37,082 nt of DNA from the NCBI GenBank assembly GCA_947623905.1, contig CANQHX010000010.1:1-37082 (forward strand). The letters are read 5' to 3'. The stretch comes from an uncultured Lachnospiraceae bacterium. GTDB taxonomy: Bacteria > Bacillota > Clostridia > Lachnospirales > Lachnospiraceae. Each line of letters starts with the position of its first letter. The first letter of the stretch is position 1. Shown one piece after another: positions 7,580 through 14,803 of this stretch. Position numbers and translations under genes: made by a program. A model generated the notes under the pieces. It was given only the letters and a program-made list of their open reading frames with translations, was not told the DNA's origin and did not search any database.

Positions 7580-9586
7580 TCATTCCACAGACAGGTCATA
7601 TGCGGTGTATGACGCCCGCACATAAGGTTTCATGTCCCAGTTTTCCAATATCCACTGTGACTGCTCCCCGGTGAGGTTGTACCAGGCGTCTTTTTCGGAT
7701 AACAGCCTGCCGTCCTCGCTGAACTCTGGTGTTTCCGTGTCCCGATAGCGGACCACCAGGATATCCCCGTCAGCATGGAACACCTGCGGCGCATTGTGCA
7801 GGATCTTCCCCAGTTCTTTTATCCTGCCGGTCTCCACGGTCTTCTCCCAGATTCCTCCCCGCAGGATATAGAGCGCTCCTTTTGTATACAGCAGCAGCGA
7901 CAGCTCTGTTTCCCCGCCAATGTTCTCCTGTTCCATCTGTCCGATAATCGTCCTGAAATCCGATTCACATCTGCTGTTTACCATGTCTGCCAGCCGCTCC
8001 AGCGTTTGGGGCGTCTTTGGCGAGATGGGCAGAGCCAGCTTGTCTCCGTTTTCGGTGACACACTCCAGAAAGTCAAATACTCCTTCCGTATCGGCCCACT
8101 GTTTCTTCAACGCCAGCTTGCCCAGCGGGCAGAAATTGCCTGACAGTAGTCCGTGTCCCGAAACATTATTATACACTTCTTCTGTCATAAGCTCATCCAC
8201 CATACATTGATACAGCGATCCGAGAGATTTTGAGGGCAGACATTCTCCCAGCAAACCGCAGTAAAGCTTTTCCGGCGCCCTCTGGCCGGGCGGGTAAAGG
8301 ACATCATCTCCGAACTTCATCCCTTCAAAATCCCGCAGATCTACACCTGCATACTTAAAATTCCTGGCAGCCTTCAGCGCTTCCACCAGCTTTCCGTAGG
8401 CCGCGGCCCGGAAATGAATATCTCTGTACAGCGGGCCGTTCTCCCCGCGGAGTATGACCGTATGGACTTCTCCGCCCTGCTGTCCCAGCCAGTTCTGATA
8501 GTATTCCTGCCCGCGACGGAAGGCGTTCAGTTCCTCCTGCACCGCGCCCCGTACTACCTCCTGCACCTCCGGGGAATCTAGGGAGATGTCTTTGTATATC
8601 TCTGCCATGTCCGCCACGTCAGTCACATCGTAAATGCTCACAGAGAAGATTTCCTTCCCCTCCGGCGTAATGGCCGCCTCCAGACGGGGGATTACGAACG
8701 CGGCAGCGGCAAACACCGCCGTCATGGCTGCTGCCGTCAGAACGATCCCGCCTCCCAGCGCCAGTATGCGTTTTCCAGCGCTCCGCAAAGCCGTCTCTCC
8801 CTTCCTGCGGCGGTACACAAGGTCTCCCGCGGCACAGCACGCCATACCGATGCATCCGCTGTAAAGTCCCGACAGCATGAGGGACAGCATGAGGGCTCCA
8901 TCCTCCGTCTGAACGTCATAAGAGCGGTAAAGCAGGCCATAGGTGGTATCCAGCGCTATCCACACACTGTGCTCCATAGGCACAAATTCCATGGATTGCC
9001 CAAGCTGTCCGAGAAACGTCACCCGGAGGATGACCGGCAGGAGCAGGATCACGGCTGTCAGAGCCGCGCCGCCCGCCATGCCGCCGGCTACTGTCACACC
9101 CAGACAGCAGCCGCCCAGGACCAGCAGGCAGGTGCCAAAGACCGACAGGCACCATCCCCACATACCATGCAGAAACTTCCATGCTATATTCGTAATGTTA
9201 GAACCCATTCCCGGCAAAAACCAGTCCGTGATAAATCTGGCGCCCATATAGGCGCCTGTCAGGATAACGATCCAGGTCACTGCCGCCATGACATTGGCCG
9301 TATAGATATGTCTGCGCTTTATAGGCGCGCTGAAATAAAAATCCACGGCCTGTCTGTTCCCCATGAATGAAAACAGACGAAATACCATGACCGCCACAGC
9401 GGCCAGGTACAAAAGGCGAAACGGGATCAGGACCGCCTGTATCCCCTGAAAATAGTCCGCGGCCGGTCCATAAGGCGATTCCGCCACGGCGCAGACAGCC
9501 GCGGCAGCCGCACCCATAAAACCGATGGACCAGACCTGTCGAAATCCGTCGGTATACAACCCCATAATGTGCGACTTGCGTTTCAC
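7580..9586 (-). CDS. ABC transporter membrane protein, second paralogue (DUF6449-like)
   Basis: A 668-residue protein with six N-terminal membrane helices (about residues 10-250), a further helix near 275-300 and a soluble C-terminal domain of about 360 residues that probably lies outside the membrane. The family signature FSFMGNRQAVDFYFSAPIKR at residues about 76-95 is shared with the first paralogue. The start is a GTG at 9586 with GGGAGG eight bases upstream; the frame continues upstream to 9688 but that part only overlaps the end of the preceding gene. It follows the first paralogue by 19 bases and is followed by the third within the same operon. It probably works with the ATPase upstream. 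Confidence 0.8.
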   Translation of the reverse strand: MKRKSHIMGLYTDGFRQVWSIGFMGAAAAAVCAVAESPYGPAADYFQGIQAVLIPFRLLYLAAVAVMVFRLFSFMGNRQAVDFYFSAPIKRRHIYTANVMAAVTWIVILTGAYMGARFITDWFLPGMGSNITNIAWKFLHGMWGWCLSVFGTCLLVLGGCCLGVTVAGGMAGGAALTAVILLLPVILRVTFLGQLGQSMEFVPMEHSVWIALDTTYGLLYRSYDVQTEDGALMLSLMLSGLYSGCIGMACCAAGDLVYRRRKGETALRSAGKRILALGGGIVLTAAAMTAVFAAAAFVIPRLEAAITPEGKEIFSVSIYDVTDVADMAEIYKDISLDSPEVQEVVRGAVQEELNAFRRGQEYYQNWLGQQGGEVHTVILRGENGPLYRDIHFRAAAYGKLVEALKAARNFKYAGVDLRDFEGMKFGDDVLYPPGQRAPEKLYCGLLGECLPSKSLGSLYQCMVDELMTEEVYNNVSGHGLLSGNFCPLGKLALKKQWADTEGVFDFLECVTENGDKLALPISPKTPQTLERLADMVNSRCESDFRTIIGQMEQENIGGETELSLLLYTKGALYILRGGIWEKTVETGRIKELGKILHNAPQVFHADGDILVVRYRDTETPEFSEDGRLLSEKDAWYNLTGEQSQWILENWDMKPYVRASYTAYDLSVE

Positions 9587-9605
9587 AGCTTTGTCCTCCC
9601 GTATG

Positions 9606-10412
9606 TCAGATCTTCTTCCGTCTGCCCCGCAGCGCTTTTTCCCTTTTTCCGCTGCAATACAGCACGTATCCGATTGCGCAGCAGACAATACCGATACATC
9701 CGTCGTACAGCCCCGACAACATGGACATGGAAATGCCGGTCGCCTGGCTGTAAGTATAAAAGCCGTCTACCGCCGTCCATGTGCTGTGCTCCAGGGGTAT
9801 GGATCCCAAAAATTGTCCAAATGTTTCAGAAAGCGTCAGCCGGAGAATGGCAGACAGGGACAGGATCACGGCTGCCAGAGCCACGCCGCCCGCTGTACTG
9901 CCGGCCGCAGTCACGCCCAGACAGCAGCAGCCCAGAGCCAGCAGACAGGCGCCAAAGACCGACAGGCACCATCCCGGTATATTATGTAGAAGCGACTCTG
10001 CCATAAAATCAATGGGTCCGTTGCCCAATCCCGGCAGGAACATGTCCATAAGAAATCTGCCGCCCAAATAAACCCCTGTTATAACAGCGATCCATGTCAC
10101 TACAGCCAGCACATTTGCCACATAGATCTGGCTGCGCTTCAGCGGCGCGCTGTAGTAGAAATCCACGGCCTTCCTGCTTCCCATGAAAGAAAACAGGCGG
10201 AATACCATGGCAGCCACCGACAACAGCGATAAGAAATAAAATCCGGCAAGGATGATCTGTATGCCGGCAAAGAAACCTTCAGCCAGTCCATGAGGCGACT
10301 CCCCTGCGGCACTAACAGCCGCGGCAGACGCCCCCATAAGACCGATAGTCCGGATCTGGCGGAAGGCGTCCGCCCGCAGCCCCATCATATGAGACTTATG
10401 CTTCATCGCCAT
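9606..10412 (-). CDS. Half-length ABC membrane protein, first paralogue
   Basis: A 268-residue protein that matches only the N-terminal membrane half of the next gene, including FSFMGSRKAVDFYYSAPLKR and GWCLSVFGACLLALG. It stops right after the sixth helix at CSGKREKALRGRRKKI, where the paralogue continues into a seventh helix and a large soluble domain. The start at 10412 has AAGGAGG close upstream; an in-frame ATG six bases later is possible. There is no trace of the lost C-terminal half in the 19 bases before the next gene. It may be a decayed copy or a true short subunit that pairs with the full-length partner; the clean reading frame favours the second view. Confidence 0.78.
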   Translation of the reverse strand: MAMKHKSHMMGLRADAFRQIRTIGLMGASAAAVSAAGESPHGLAEGFFAGIQIILAGFYFLSLLSVAAMVFRLFSFMGSRKAVDFYYSAPLKRSQIYVANVLAVVTWIAVITGVYLGGRFLMDMFLPGLGNGPIDFMAESLLHNIPGWCLSVFGACLLALGCCCLGVTAAGSTAGGVALAAVILSLSAILRLTLSETFGQFLGSIPLEHSTWTAVDGFYTYSQATGISMSMLSGLYDGCIGIVCCAIGYVLYCSGKREKALRGRRKKI

Positions 10413-10441
10413 CGTCCCCTCCTTCCTGTCCGTGCCTGCCG

Positions 10442-11344
10442 TCAGTTCAGCCAGTCTATGGCCGCCTTGTAGCCCAGCCGCTCCATCTGGCAGATAAAGA
10501 CCTCCTCCAGATTGAGGGGCACGATCTCCAGCAGCATGGGATCCAGCCGTTTCAGCCTCTGCATCACCTGGTCCCGGTCCCCATGGACGATCATGTTGCA
10601 GACCGCGCCGCTCTGCTCGACACGGACCATCTCTATGCCCAGCAGCAGGCTCCGATCCAATTCCTCCCGGAATACCGCCTGCACTTTAAAATAGGATTCA
10701 TGCAGCTCTCCCACATCCTCATCCAGCACCAGCTTGCCCTGATGGAGCAGCGCCAGATGGTCGCACGTCCCCTCCAGCTCCCGCAGGGAATGGGACGCCA
10801 GAAGCACGGCAGTTCCCTGATTATCCACTGCTTCATTGAGCATGGCTTTTGTCACCTGCCGCTTGACGGCGTCCATTCCGTCAAAGGTCTCATCCAGCAG
10901 CAGATATTTAGGACAGCAGGCCAATGCCAGCACCACGGCCGCCTGCCGGCGCATTCCCTTGGAAAAGCTGCTGATCCGGGCTTTCCGGTCTATCTCATAT
11001 ATATGGGCCAGATGCTCATATCTGTACCAGTCAAAAGCGTCATATACACTTCCGTACAATTGTGCCATCCTGTCAAGGGACGCTCCCGGCAGCGTATACA
11101 TCTCGTCCGCCACAAACACGATATGTTCCTTCACGACAGGGTTTTCATACACGGGCTCCCCGTCGCAGAGGATAGTTCCCCCATCGGGACGGTACACCCC
11201 CGCCAGCAGCCGGAACAGTGTGGATTTTCCGGCCCCGTTGGAGCCCACCACGCCGTAAATGCTGGCTTCCTCGATATCACAGGTGACATTTTCCAGGGCC
11301 ACAAGATCCCGGAAGGATTTCATCAGATTTCTCACTGAGATCAT
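10442..11344 (-). CDS. ABC transporter ATP-binding protein
   Basis: A 300-residue ATPase that would energise the membrane proteins downstream. The Walker A motif GSNGAGKST is at residues 34-42, the signature is a variant SKGMRRQ near 133-140, and Walker B is YLLLDETFDGMD near 149-160, followed by the switch histidine in LASHSLRELE. The signature has SKGM rather than SGGQ, common in ABC-2 type exporters of the YtrB/BcrA sort. The last 90 residues form an accessory domain. Its start overlaps the regulator stop by 4 bases (ATGA), so the two are coupled. The next gene follows after 29 bases. Confidence 0.93.
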   Translation of the reverse strand: MISVRNLMKSFRDLVALENVTCDIEEASIYGVVGSNGAGKSTLFRLLAGVYRPDGGTILCDGEPVYENPVVKEHIVFVADEMYTLPGASLDRMAQLYGSVYDAFDWYRYEHLAHIYEIDRKARISSFSKGMRRQAAVVLALACCPKYLLLDETFDGMDAVKRQVTKAMLNEAVDNQGTAVLLASHSLRELEGTCDHLALLHQGKLVLDEDVGELHESYFKVQAVFREELDRSLLLGIEMVRVEQSGAVCNMIVHGDRDQVMQRLKRLDPMLLEIVPLNLEEVFICQMERLGYKAAIDWLN

Positions 11345-11736
11345 CCCACACGTCCTCCCCTTACCTGTTCCTCCCCGGGAAACACTTCGTCCACCAGACT
11401 GAGCACCTCTTTTCTGGTCACGCCTGCCAGCGACAATTCTTCCAGCTTGCCCTTCATGCCTTCCAGCTCCTGGCGGGCGGACTTTGCCAGCACTCGTTTG
11501 GCGCCGGGGGTCACATAGCAGCCCTTGCCCGGAGAGGACACGACGATCCCCTGGCGGTCCAGTTCCATCAGGGCCTTCTGCACCGTGTTGGGATTTAAGG
11601 ACAGCTCCATGGACAGATGCCTCACGGAAGGCAGCTTGTCTCCCGGCTGCAGCACTCCTGTCATGACAAACCGGCGTGTCTGGTTGATGATCTGCTCATA
11701 CACGGGTATCCTGGACATTACATCGATCTGATACAT
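11341..11736 (-). CDS. GntR-family regulator, YtrA subfamily
   Basis: A 131-residue DNA-binding repressor. The N-terminal winged helix (residues about 10-78) has the GntR pattern PVYEQIINQTRRFVMTG, LPSVRHLSMELSLNPNTVQKA and GKGCYV. Only a short tail of about 45 residues follows, which places it in the YtrA group that usually controls an adjoining ABC exporter. It is the first gene of the operon and has a strong ribosome site (AAAGGAGG). A palindrome at 11779-11799, just after the promoter, is its likely operator. The signal it senses cannot be told from sequence. Confidence 0.92.
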   Translation of the reverse strand: MYQIDVMSRIPVYEQIINQTRRFVMTGVLQPGDKLPSVRHLSMELSLNPNTVQKALMELDRQGIVVSSPGKGCYVTPGAKRVLAKSARQELEGMKGKLEELSLAGVTRKEVLSLVDEVFPGEEQVRGGRVG

Positions 11737-11778
11737 AGTTACCTCCTTTGTTTCTGTCTGTTTTTTTGCTACGACTTG

Positions 11779-11799
11779 TGTACTATTTTATGTAGTACA
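11779..11799. promoter_or_regulatory. Putative operator of the GntR/ABC operon
   Basis: A perfect inverted repeat, TGTACTA-N7-TAGTACA, lies about 6-26 bases past the expected transcription start of the GntR operon. Its placement fits a road-block repressor site for the GntR protein encoded by the first gene. Confidence 0.7.
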
Positions 11800-11811
11800 G
11801 TTGTTAGCAAT

Positions 11812-11840
11812 ATGATAACACAGACCTCTTCTTTTGTCAA
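11812..11840 (-). promoter_or_regulatory. Sigma-A promoter of the GntR/ABC operon
   Basis: On the minus strand TTGACA (11835-11840), a 17-base spacer and TATCAT (11812-11817) point toward the GntR gene. The start would be near 11805, giving a leader of about 70 bases. Confidence 0.8.
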
Positions 11841-11892
11841 CAACTGTTTCATTACACGGGACGCCCCGGGTATATGGAAATTTTTGCTGCAC

Positions 11893-11926
11893 AAAAAAAG
11901 ACGCCGCCGAAGCAACGTCTTTTTTC
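11893..11926 (-). terminator. Terminator after the helical-protein gene
   Basis: The arms AAAAAAGACG and CGTCTTTTTT enclose GC pairs around a CGAA-like loop. It lies 26 bases after the stop of the gene ending at 11952 and also has a U-run in the opposite direction, so it could work both ways. Confidence 0.85.
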
Positions 11927-11951
11927 TTACCATTATGACATGACCGGATCC

Positions 11952-12383
11952 TCACAGATATTCCTTCATCCGCTCAATATTCTTTTCTTCAAAATCCAGC
12001 AGTTCCCGGGCCAGCTCGCAGTATGTGTTCTTGGCCTGAGGATTGTCGTGCAGGGCCCTGGTGATCTGCACCACGCCCTTGGTGTTGCCCTGTATCATCA
12101 TATCCGCCACATGGCTGGCGCCATTGTCCCTGCGCAGCTTGGTACGGATGGACGCCTTCAGCATCACCTTGCCCAGTATGGAATCGTCGGGACAGATGCC
12201 GCCGGAAAGGAGGGCGTCCTCTGCCCGGTCCTGTATGGACGTATAGCGCCCCACCTGCCGGTTCAGATCCAGCGCCAGGTCCTCGTCGTCCACCTTGTCA
12301 ATGGTCGAATATATGGCCTCCACGGCCATGAGGGCATTCTGAAACGTCTGGTTCAGCAGCTCTTTGTCTGAATTCGTGATCAT
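11952..12383 (-). CDS. Uncharacterised helical protein (ferritin-like or coat-like bundle)
   Basis: A 143-residue protein predicted to be almost all alpha helix. It starts MITNSDKELLNQTFQNALMAVEA at the ATG at 12383, preceded by GGTGGGAG; an upstream in-frame ATG lacks a site. Four helices can be traced (about residues 6-30, 32-62, 75-105 and 118-142), the last ending ARELLDFEEKNIERMKEYL. I do not recognise the family. The arrangement is like small spore-coat CotF-type or ferritin-like bundles, but no metal-binding set of residues stands out. It sits alone between the SH3-domain gene and a terminator. Confidence 0.7.
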   Translation of the reverse strand: MITNSDKELLNQTFQNALMAVEAIYSTIDKVDDEDLALDLNRQVGRYTSIQDRAEDALLSGGICPDDSILGKVMLKASIRTKLRRDNGASHVADMMIQGNTKGVVQITRALHDNPQAKNTYCELARELLDFEEKNIERMKEYL

Positions 12384-12476
12384 GCTCCCACCACCTTTTT
12401 TATGGTTAGGATGCATGTTTCCGGACTGTTTTATACCGGAAGAGGCCCAATGTCAGAAATTACCGAAAGGATCTTC

Positions 12477-13709
12477 TCACTCCCCGGAATCTTCTTCCGA
12501 TCCGCCGTCACCGCCGGAACCTTCCTCCGAATTGCCGCCTGGCATTTTCGTCAACTGGGACGTCTTGATGTATGAATAGGTCCCGTCCACCTCGATCTGG
12601 CTCCATCCGTTTCCGTAAGCGCCGACGCGGTACACCAAATCATTCTCAAAGGTATACATGACTTCCGCGTTGTCGCCGCCGCAGGTGCTGTAGCAGGGGC
12701 CGCTGGCGATCACTTCATCGTCCGTGTATGTGATGGATGCCAGGTAAATGGTCTTTACATACCCGGTATAGTCGTCCCCCAGCTGCACATGGCTGAAACC
12801 GTTGGAGGAATGGCTGATCACATACACCTCCTTGCCCACGGCAAGGGTATCGATATTTTCACTGCTCTCGCTCTCCTCCATGTACACGGGAGCGTATATC
12901 ACGGCCACCATCTCTTTTCCCACATCCCCTGCCGCCGCGGGAGGATCTGTCACCACTTCCACAGGAGCAGGCGCAGGAGCGGGCGTGGGAGGCGCCGTCG
13001 CGCCGGGCTCCGGCGTGGGCGCAGGCACAGGGGTAGCGTTGGGATCCGGAGTGCTGTAGACGGTCACTTCTCCGCCAAACTGCTGGTACAGCTCCTTCAC
13101 GGACGGATTTTCCGCCATAACGGCATTGAACCGGTTGTCGGTATCCGCCAGCAGAGCTTTCACGCCGCTGTCCGCCACCACCGACTGGATGCGGGCCTGC
13201 TCTCCGGGATCCAGCCCTTCCATATCGCCGTTGATGTACAGGTTGCCGTCTTCATTGGTACACACATATATGGTTTCCATGCCGGGGATGAGCACATCTA
13301 CATTGGGCAGCTTCAGATCGTAGCCGGAAATGACGATGTAGGTACCCTCTTTGCTCCCGTCGACAGTATAATTGACAATATTGGTGTAACGCTCTATGTA
13401 ATTGGAGACTCTCACCACTCTCTCCACATCTTCATCTGTGCAGGGAACGATGATGCTCCTCAGCTGGTCTCCGTCGCCTCTTGCCTTGGCGCCGAAATAC
13501 CGCTCCATAAGGGCGTTTACTTTGGAATTGGCATTTTTCTGCAGGAGATCCGAAGGCGCCTGGGTGGACGCTGCCTGCTGCCCGCCGCCGTCTGACGGTC
13601 TGTCCGGCCGCGCCAGCTGAACCAGCACAACGACAAGGGAAATACAGAGCAGGGCCAGGATCACAAGAAGCACTATATTTCTTCTGATGTTCTTTTTCAA
13701 CCTTCTCAT
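12477..13709 (-). CDS. Membrane-anchored protein with two SH3-like domains
   Basis: A 410-residue protein with a basic N-terminus and one membrane helix (about residues 10-32), so the rest probably lies outside the cell. A mixed domain at about 55-210 is followed by a linker of about 40 residues rich in proline and alanine (about 215-255), then two bacterial SH3-like repeats (about 265-330 and 335-395) and an acidic, glycine-serine tail. Such domains bind peptidoglycan or peptides of the wall. The open frame continues upstream through the tRNA-Arg gene and is not coding there. The start is uncertain: the ATG at 13709 has GGAAAGG directly next to it, and a TTG at 13700 has better spacing. Confidence 0.8.
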   Translation of the reverse strand: MRRLKKNIRRNIVLLVILALLCISLVVVLVQLARPDRPSDGGGQQAASTQAPSDLLQKNANSKVNALMERYFGAKARGDGDQLRSIIVPCTDEDVERVVRVSNYIERYTNIVNYTVDGSKEGTYIVISGYDLKLPNVDVLIPGMETIYVCTNEDGNLYINGDMEGLDPGEQARIQSVVADSGVKALLADTDNRFNAVMAENPSVKELYQQFGGEVTVYSTPDPNATPVPAPTPEPGATAPPTPAPAPAPVEVVTDPPAAAGDVGKEMVAVIYAPVYMEESESSENIDTLAVGKEVYVISHSSNGFSHVQLGDDYTGYVKTIYLASITYTDDEVIASGPCYSTCGGDNAEVMYTFENDLVYRVGAYGNGWSQIEVDGTYSYIKTSQLTKMPGGNSEEGSGGDGGSEEDSGE

Positions 13710-13768
13710 CCTTTCCGTAAAAAACAGGCGGACAATCTTTCGCCTCCCGCATATCTTCCGCAAAGTAC

Positions 13769-13802
13769 AAAACAGGGAGCTGCCTTGTACGGTCAACTCC
13801 CT
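13769..13802 (-). terminator. Terminator after tRNA-Arg
   Basis: The arms AGGGAGTTG and CAGCTCCCT pair over nine bases with one G-U, and GTTTTG follows on the minus strand. It begins about six bases after the tRNA end. The U-run is short, so some read-through to the SH3-domain gene is possible. Confidence 0.65.
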
Positions 13803-13807
13803 TTCAA

Positions 13808-13880
13808 CACATCCGGAGGGAATCGAACCCCCGACACGTGGCACCGGAAACCACTGCTCTATCCCCTGAGCTACGGATGC
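13808..13880 (-). tRNA. tRNA-Arg (anticodon CCG)
   Basis: The 73-base minus-strand sequence begins GCATCCG and folds into a full cloverleaf: acceptor GCATCCG with CGGATGT (first pair G-U), D arm GCTC/GAGC, anticodon stem GTGGT/GCCAC with loop TTCCGGT, and T arm with GGTTCGATTCC. The anticodon CCG reads CGG, so the tRNA carries arginine. The CCA end is not encoded. It has its own promoter upstream in the end of recO. Confidence 0.95.
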
Positions 13881-13892
13881 TTAGCAAATGAC

Positions 13893-13922
13893 ATTGTACC
13901 ACAATCTTTATTCATCTGTCAA
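13893..13922 (-). promoter_or_regulatory. Promoter of tRNA-Arg inside the recO 3' end
   Basis: On the minus strand TTGACA (13917-13922), an 18-base spacer and TACAAT (13893-13898) end 12 bases before the tRNA. The -35 box lies in the last codons of recO. Confidence 0.75.
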
Positions 13923-14549
13923 CAGTTCCAATGATTTAAACTTCCGGTCGATATTCTGTTTCATATAAGCGTCGCTGATCTCTCCCAGACCGTTCAGCAC
14001 CTGTTCGCTGGTGCGGAACGTGTACAGCTTCTGTATGGGGCTTGCCACGATATACCGCAGAGTATACAGGGTATCTCCCTGGGCGCCGGTTTCCTCCGGC
14101 GCGGGAAATTCACCGTGAATGTCCATGGCCCGCAGCTCAAAGACACGCCGGATGAGCAGCGGCGGGATGGTACCCTTGGACAGCGCCCGCAGCGACTGGT
14201 ACACAAGGCCCAGCATCGCCGCCTCGTCTGTGTTCTCATGGGCGTAATAATCGGCAAATTCCAGAAAATAAAAGCCATACCCTGCCAGCCGGTAATCCAA
14301 GGCCAGCTCCCGGAAATAATTATGTATGTCAGCGCTGCGCACGGTAAAGGAATCCCGTCCCTGGTACAGTTCAAATCTTCCGAAGGCAAACGCCGAGGTG
14401 CGTCCCATGAGTCCGTTTCCCGGCCGTCTTGCTCCTCTGGCAAAGGCGGCCACTTTCCCCATTTCCTTTGTAAGCAGCACCACCCGCAGGTCTGCTTCTC
14501 CTATGGGCGAGGACATCATCACCAGCCCCGTCACTGTTCTGTTTGCCAC
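13908..14549 (-). CDS. recO: DNA repair protein RecO, short form
   Basis: RecO helps load RecA on single-stranded DNA in the RecFOR pathway. The N-terminal OB fold shows VTGLVMMSSPIGEADLRVVLLT and FARGARRP, and the C-terminal helices end DRKFKSLELL. The start chosen is a GTG at 14549 with GGAAGGGGA about nine bases upstream, giving 213 residues against the usual 240-250. The frame runs on upstream to 14879 but that part is the other frame of the small gene yqzL and has no family match. The zinc-binding loop with four cysteines that many RecO proteins have between the helical region and YTLRYIVAS is absent. Its start overlaps yqzL by 19 bases. Confidence 0.9.
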   Translation of the reverse strand: MANRTVTGLVMMSSPIGEADLRVVLLTKEMGKVAAFARGARRPGNGLMGRTSAFAFGRFELYQGRDSFTVRSADIHNYFRELALDYRLAGYGFYFLEFADYYAHENTDEAAMLGLVYQSLRALSKGTIPPLLIRRVFELRAMDIHGEFPAPEETGAQGDTLYTLRYIVASPIQKLYTFRTSEQVLNGLGEISDAYMKQNIDRKFKSLELLTDE

Positions 14550-14695
14550 GATGATGATTCCCCTTCCTGTTCCTCTTGTGCGTCTGACGTTCTCTGGCAG
14601 GTCGTTCTTGTATCCTCCCCCGTGCCGCCCATGCGGTAGGTCAGATAGTCCGCCACCAGACCGGAACGCCAGAACCGGTTCCACTCTTCCTCCAT
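14531..14695 (-). CDS. yqzL: YqzL-like small protein
   Basis: A 54-residue reading frame between era and recO, where Bacillus and clostridia often carry yqzL. The product begins MEEEWNRFWRSGLVADYLTY, which fits the YqzL pattern of a tryptophan, an aromatic residue, G(L/I)xxYL and a polar tail. The ATG at 14695 has AGGAGG six bases upstream, a strong signal. The last 30 residues are polar and low in complexity and overlap the recO start. No function is known for this family. Confidence 0.75.
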   Translation of the reverse strand: MEEEWNRFWRSGLVADYLTYRMGGTGEDTRTTCQRTSDAQEEQEGESSSWQTEQ

Positions 14696-14803
14696 GCCGC
14701 GCCTCCTGCAGTTTCTCCTGTTGCATACACATAGGATTTGCAGTTTCGGAAAATTTATTCTGGAAGGAAATTCCTGATCCGTGAGGCGCGCGCCGCCGGC
14801 TGA

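Noticed and set aside
12961..13020. Possible tandem repeat in the SH3-domain gene
   Set aside because: The repeated GC-rich triplets only encode the proline- and alanine-rich linker of the protein.
13709..13844. N-terminal extension of the SH3-domain protein
   Set aside because: The extended frame runs through the tRNA-Arg terminator and into the tRNA gene, so it cannot be the normal start.
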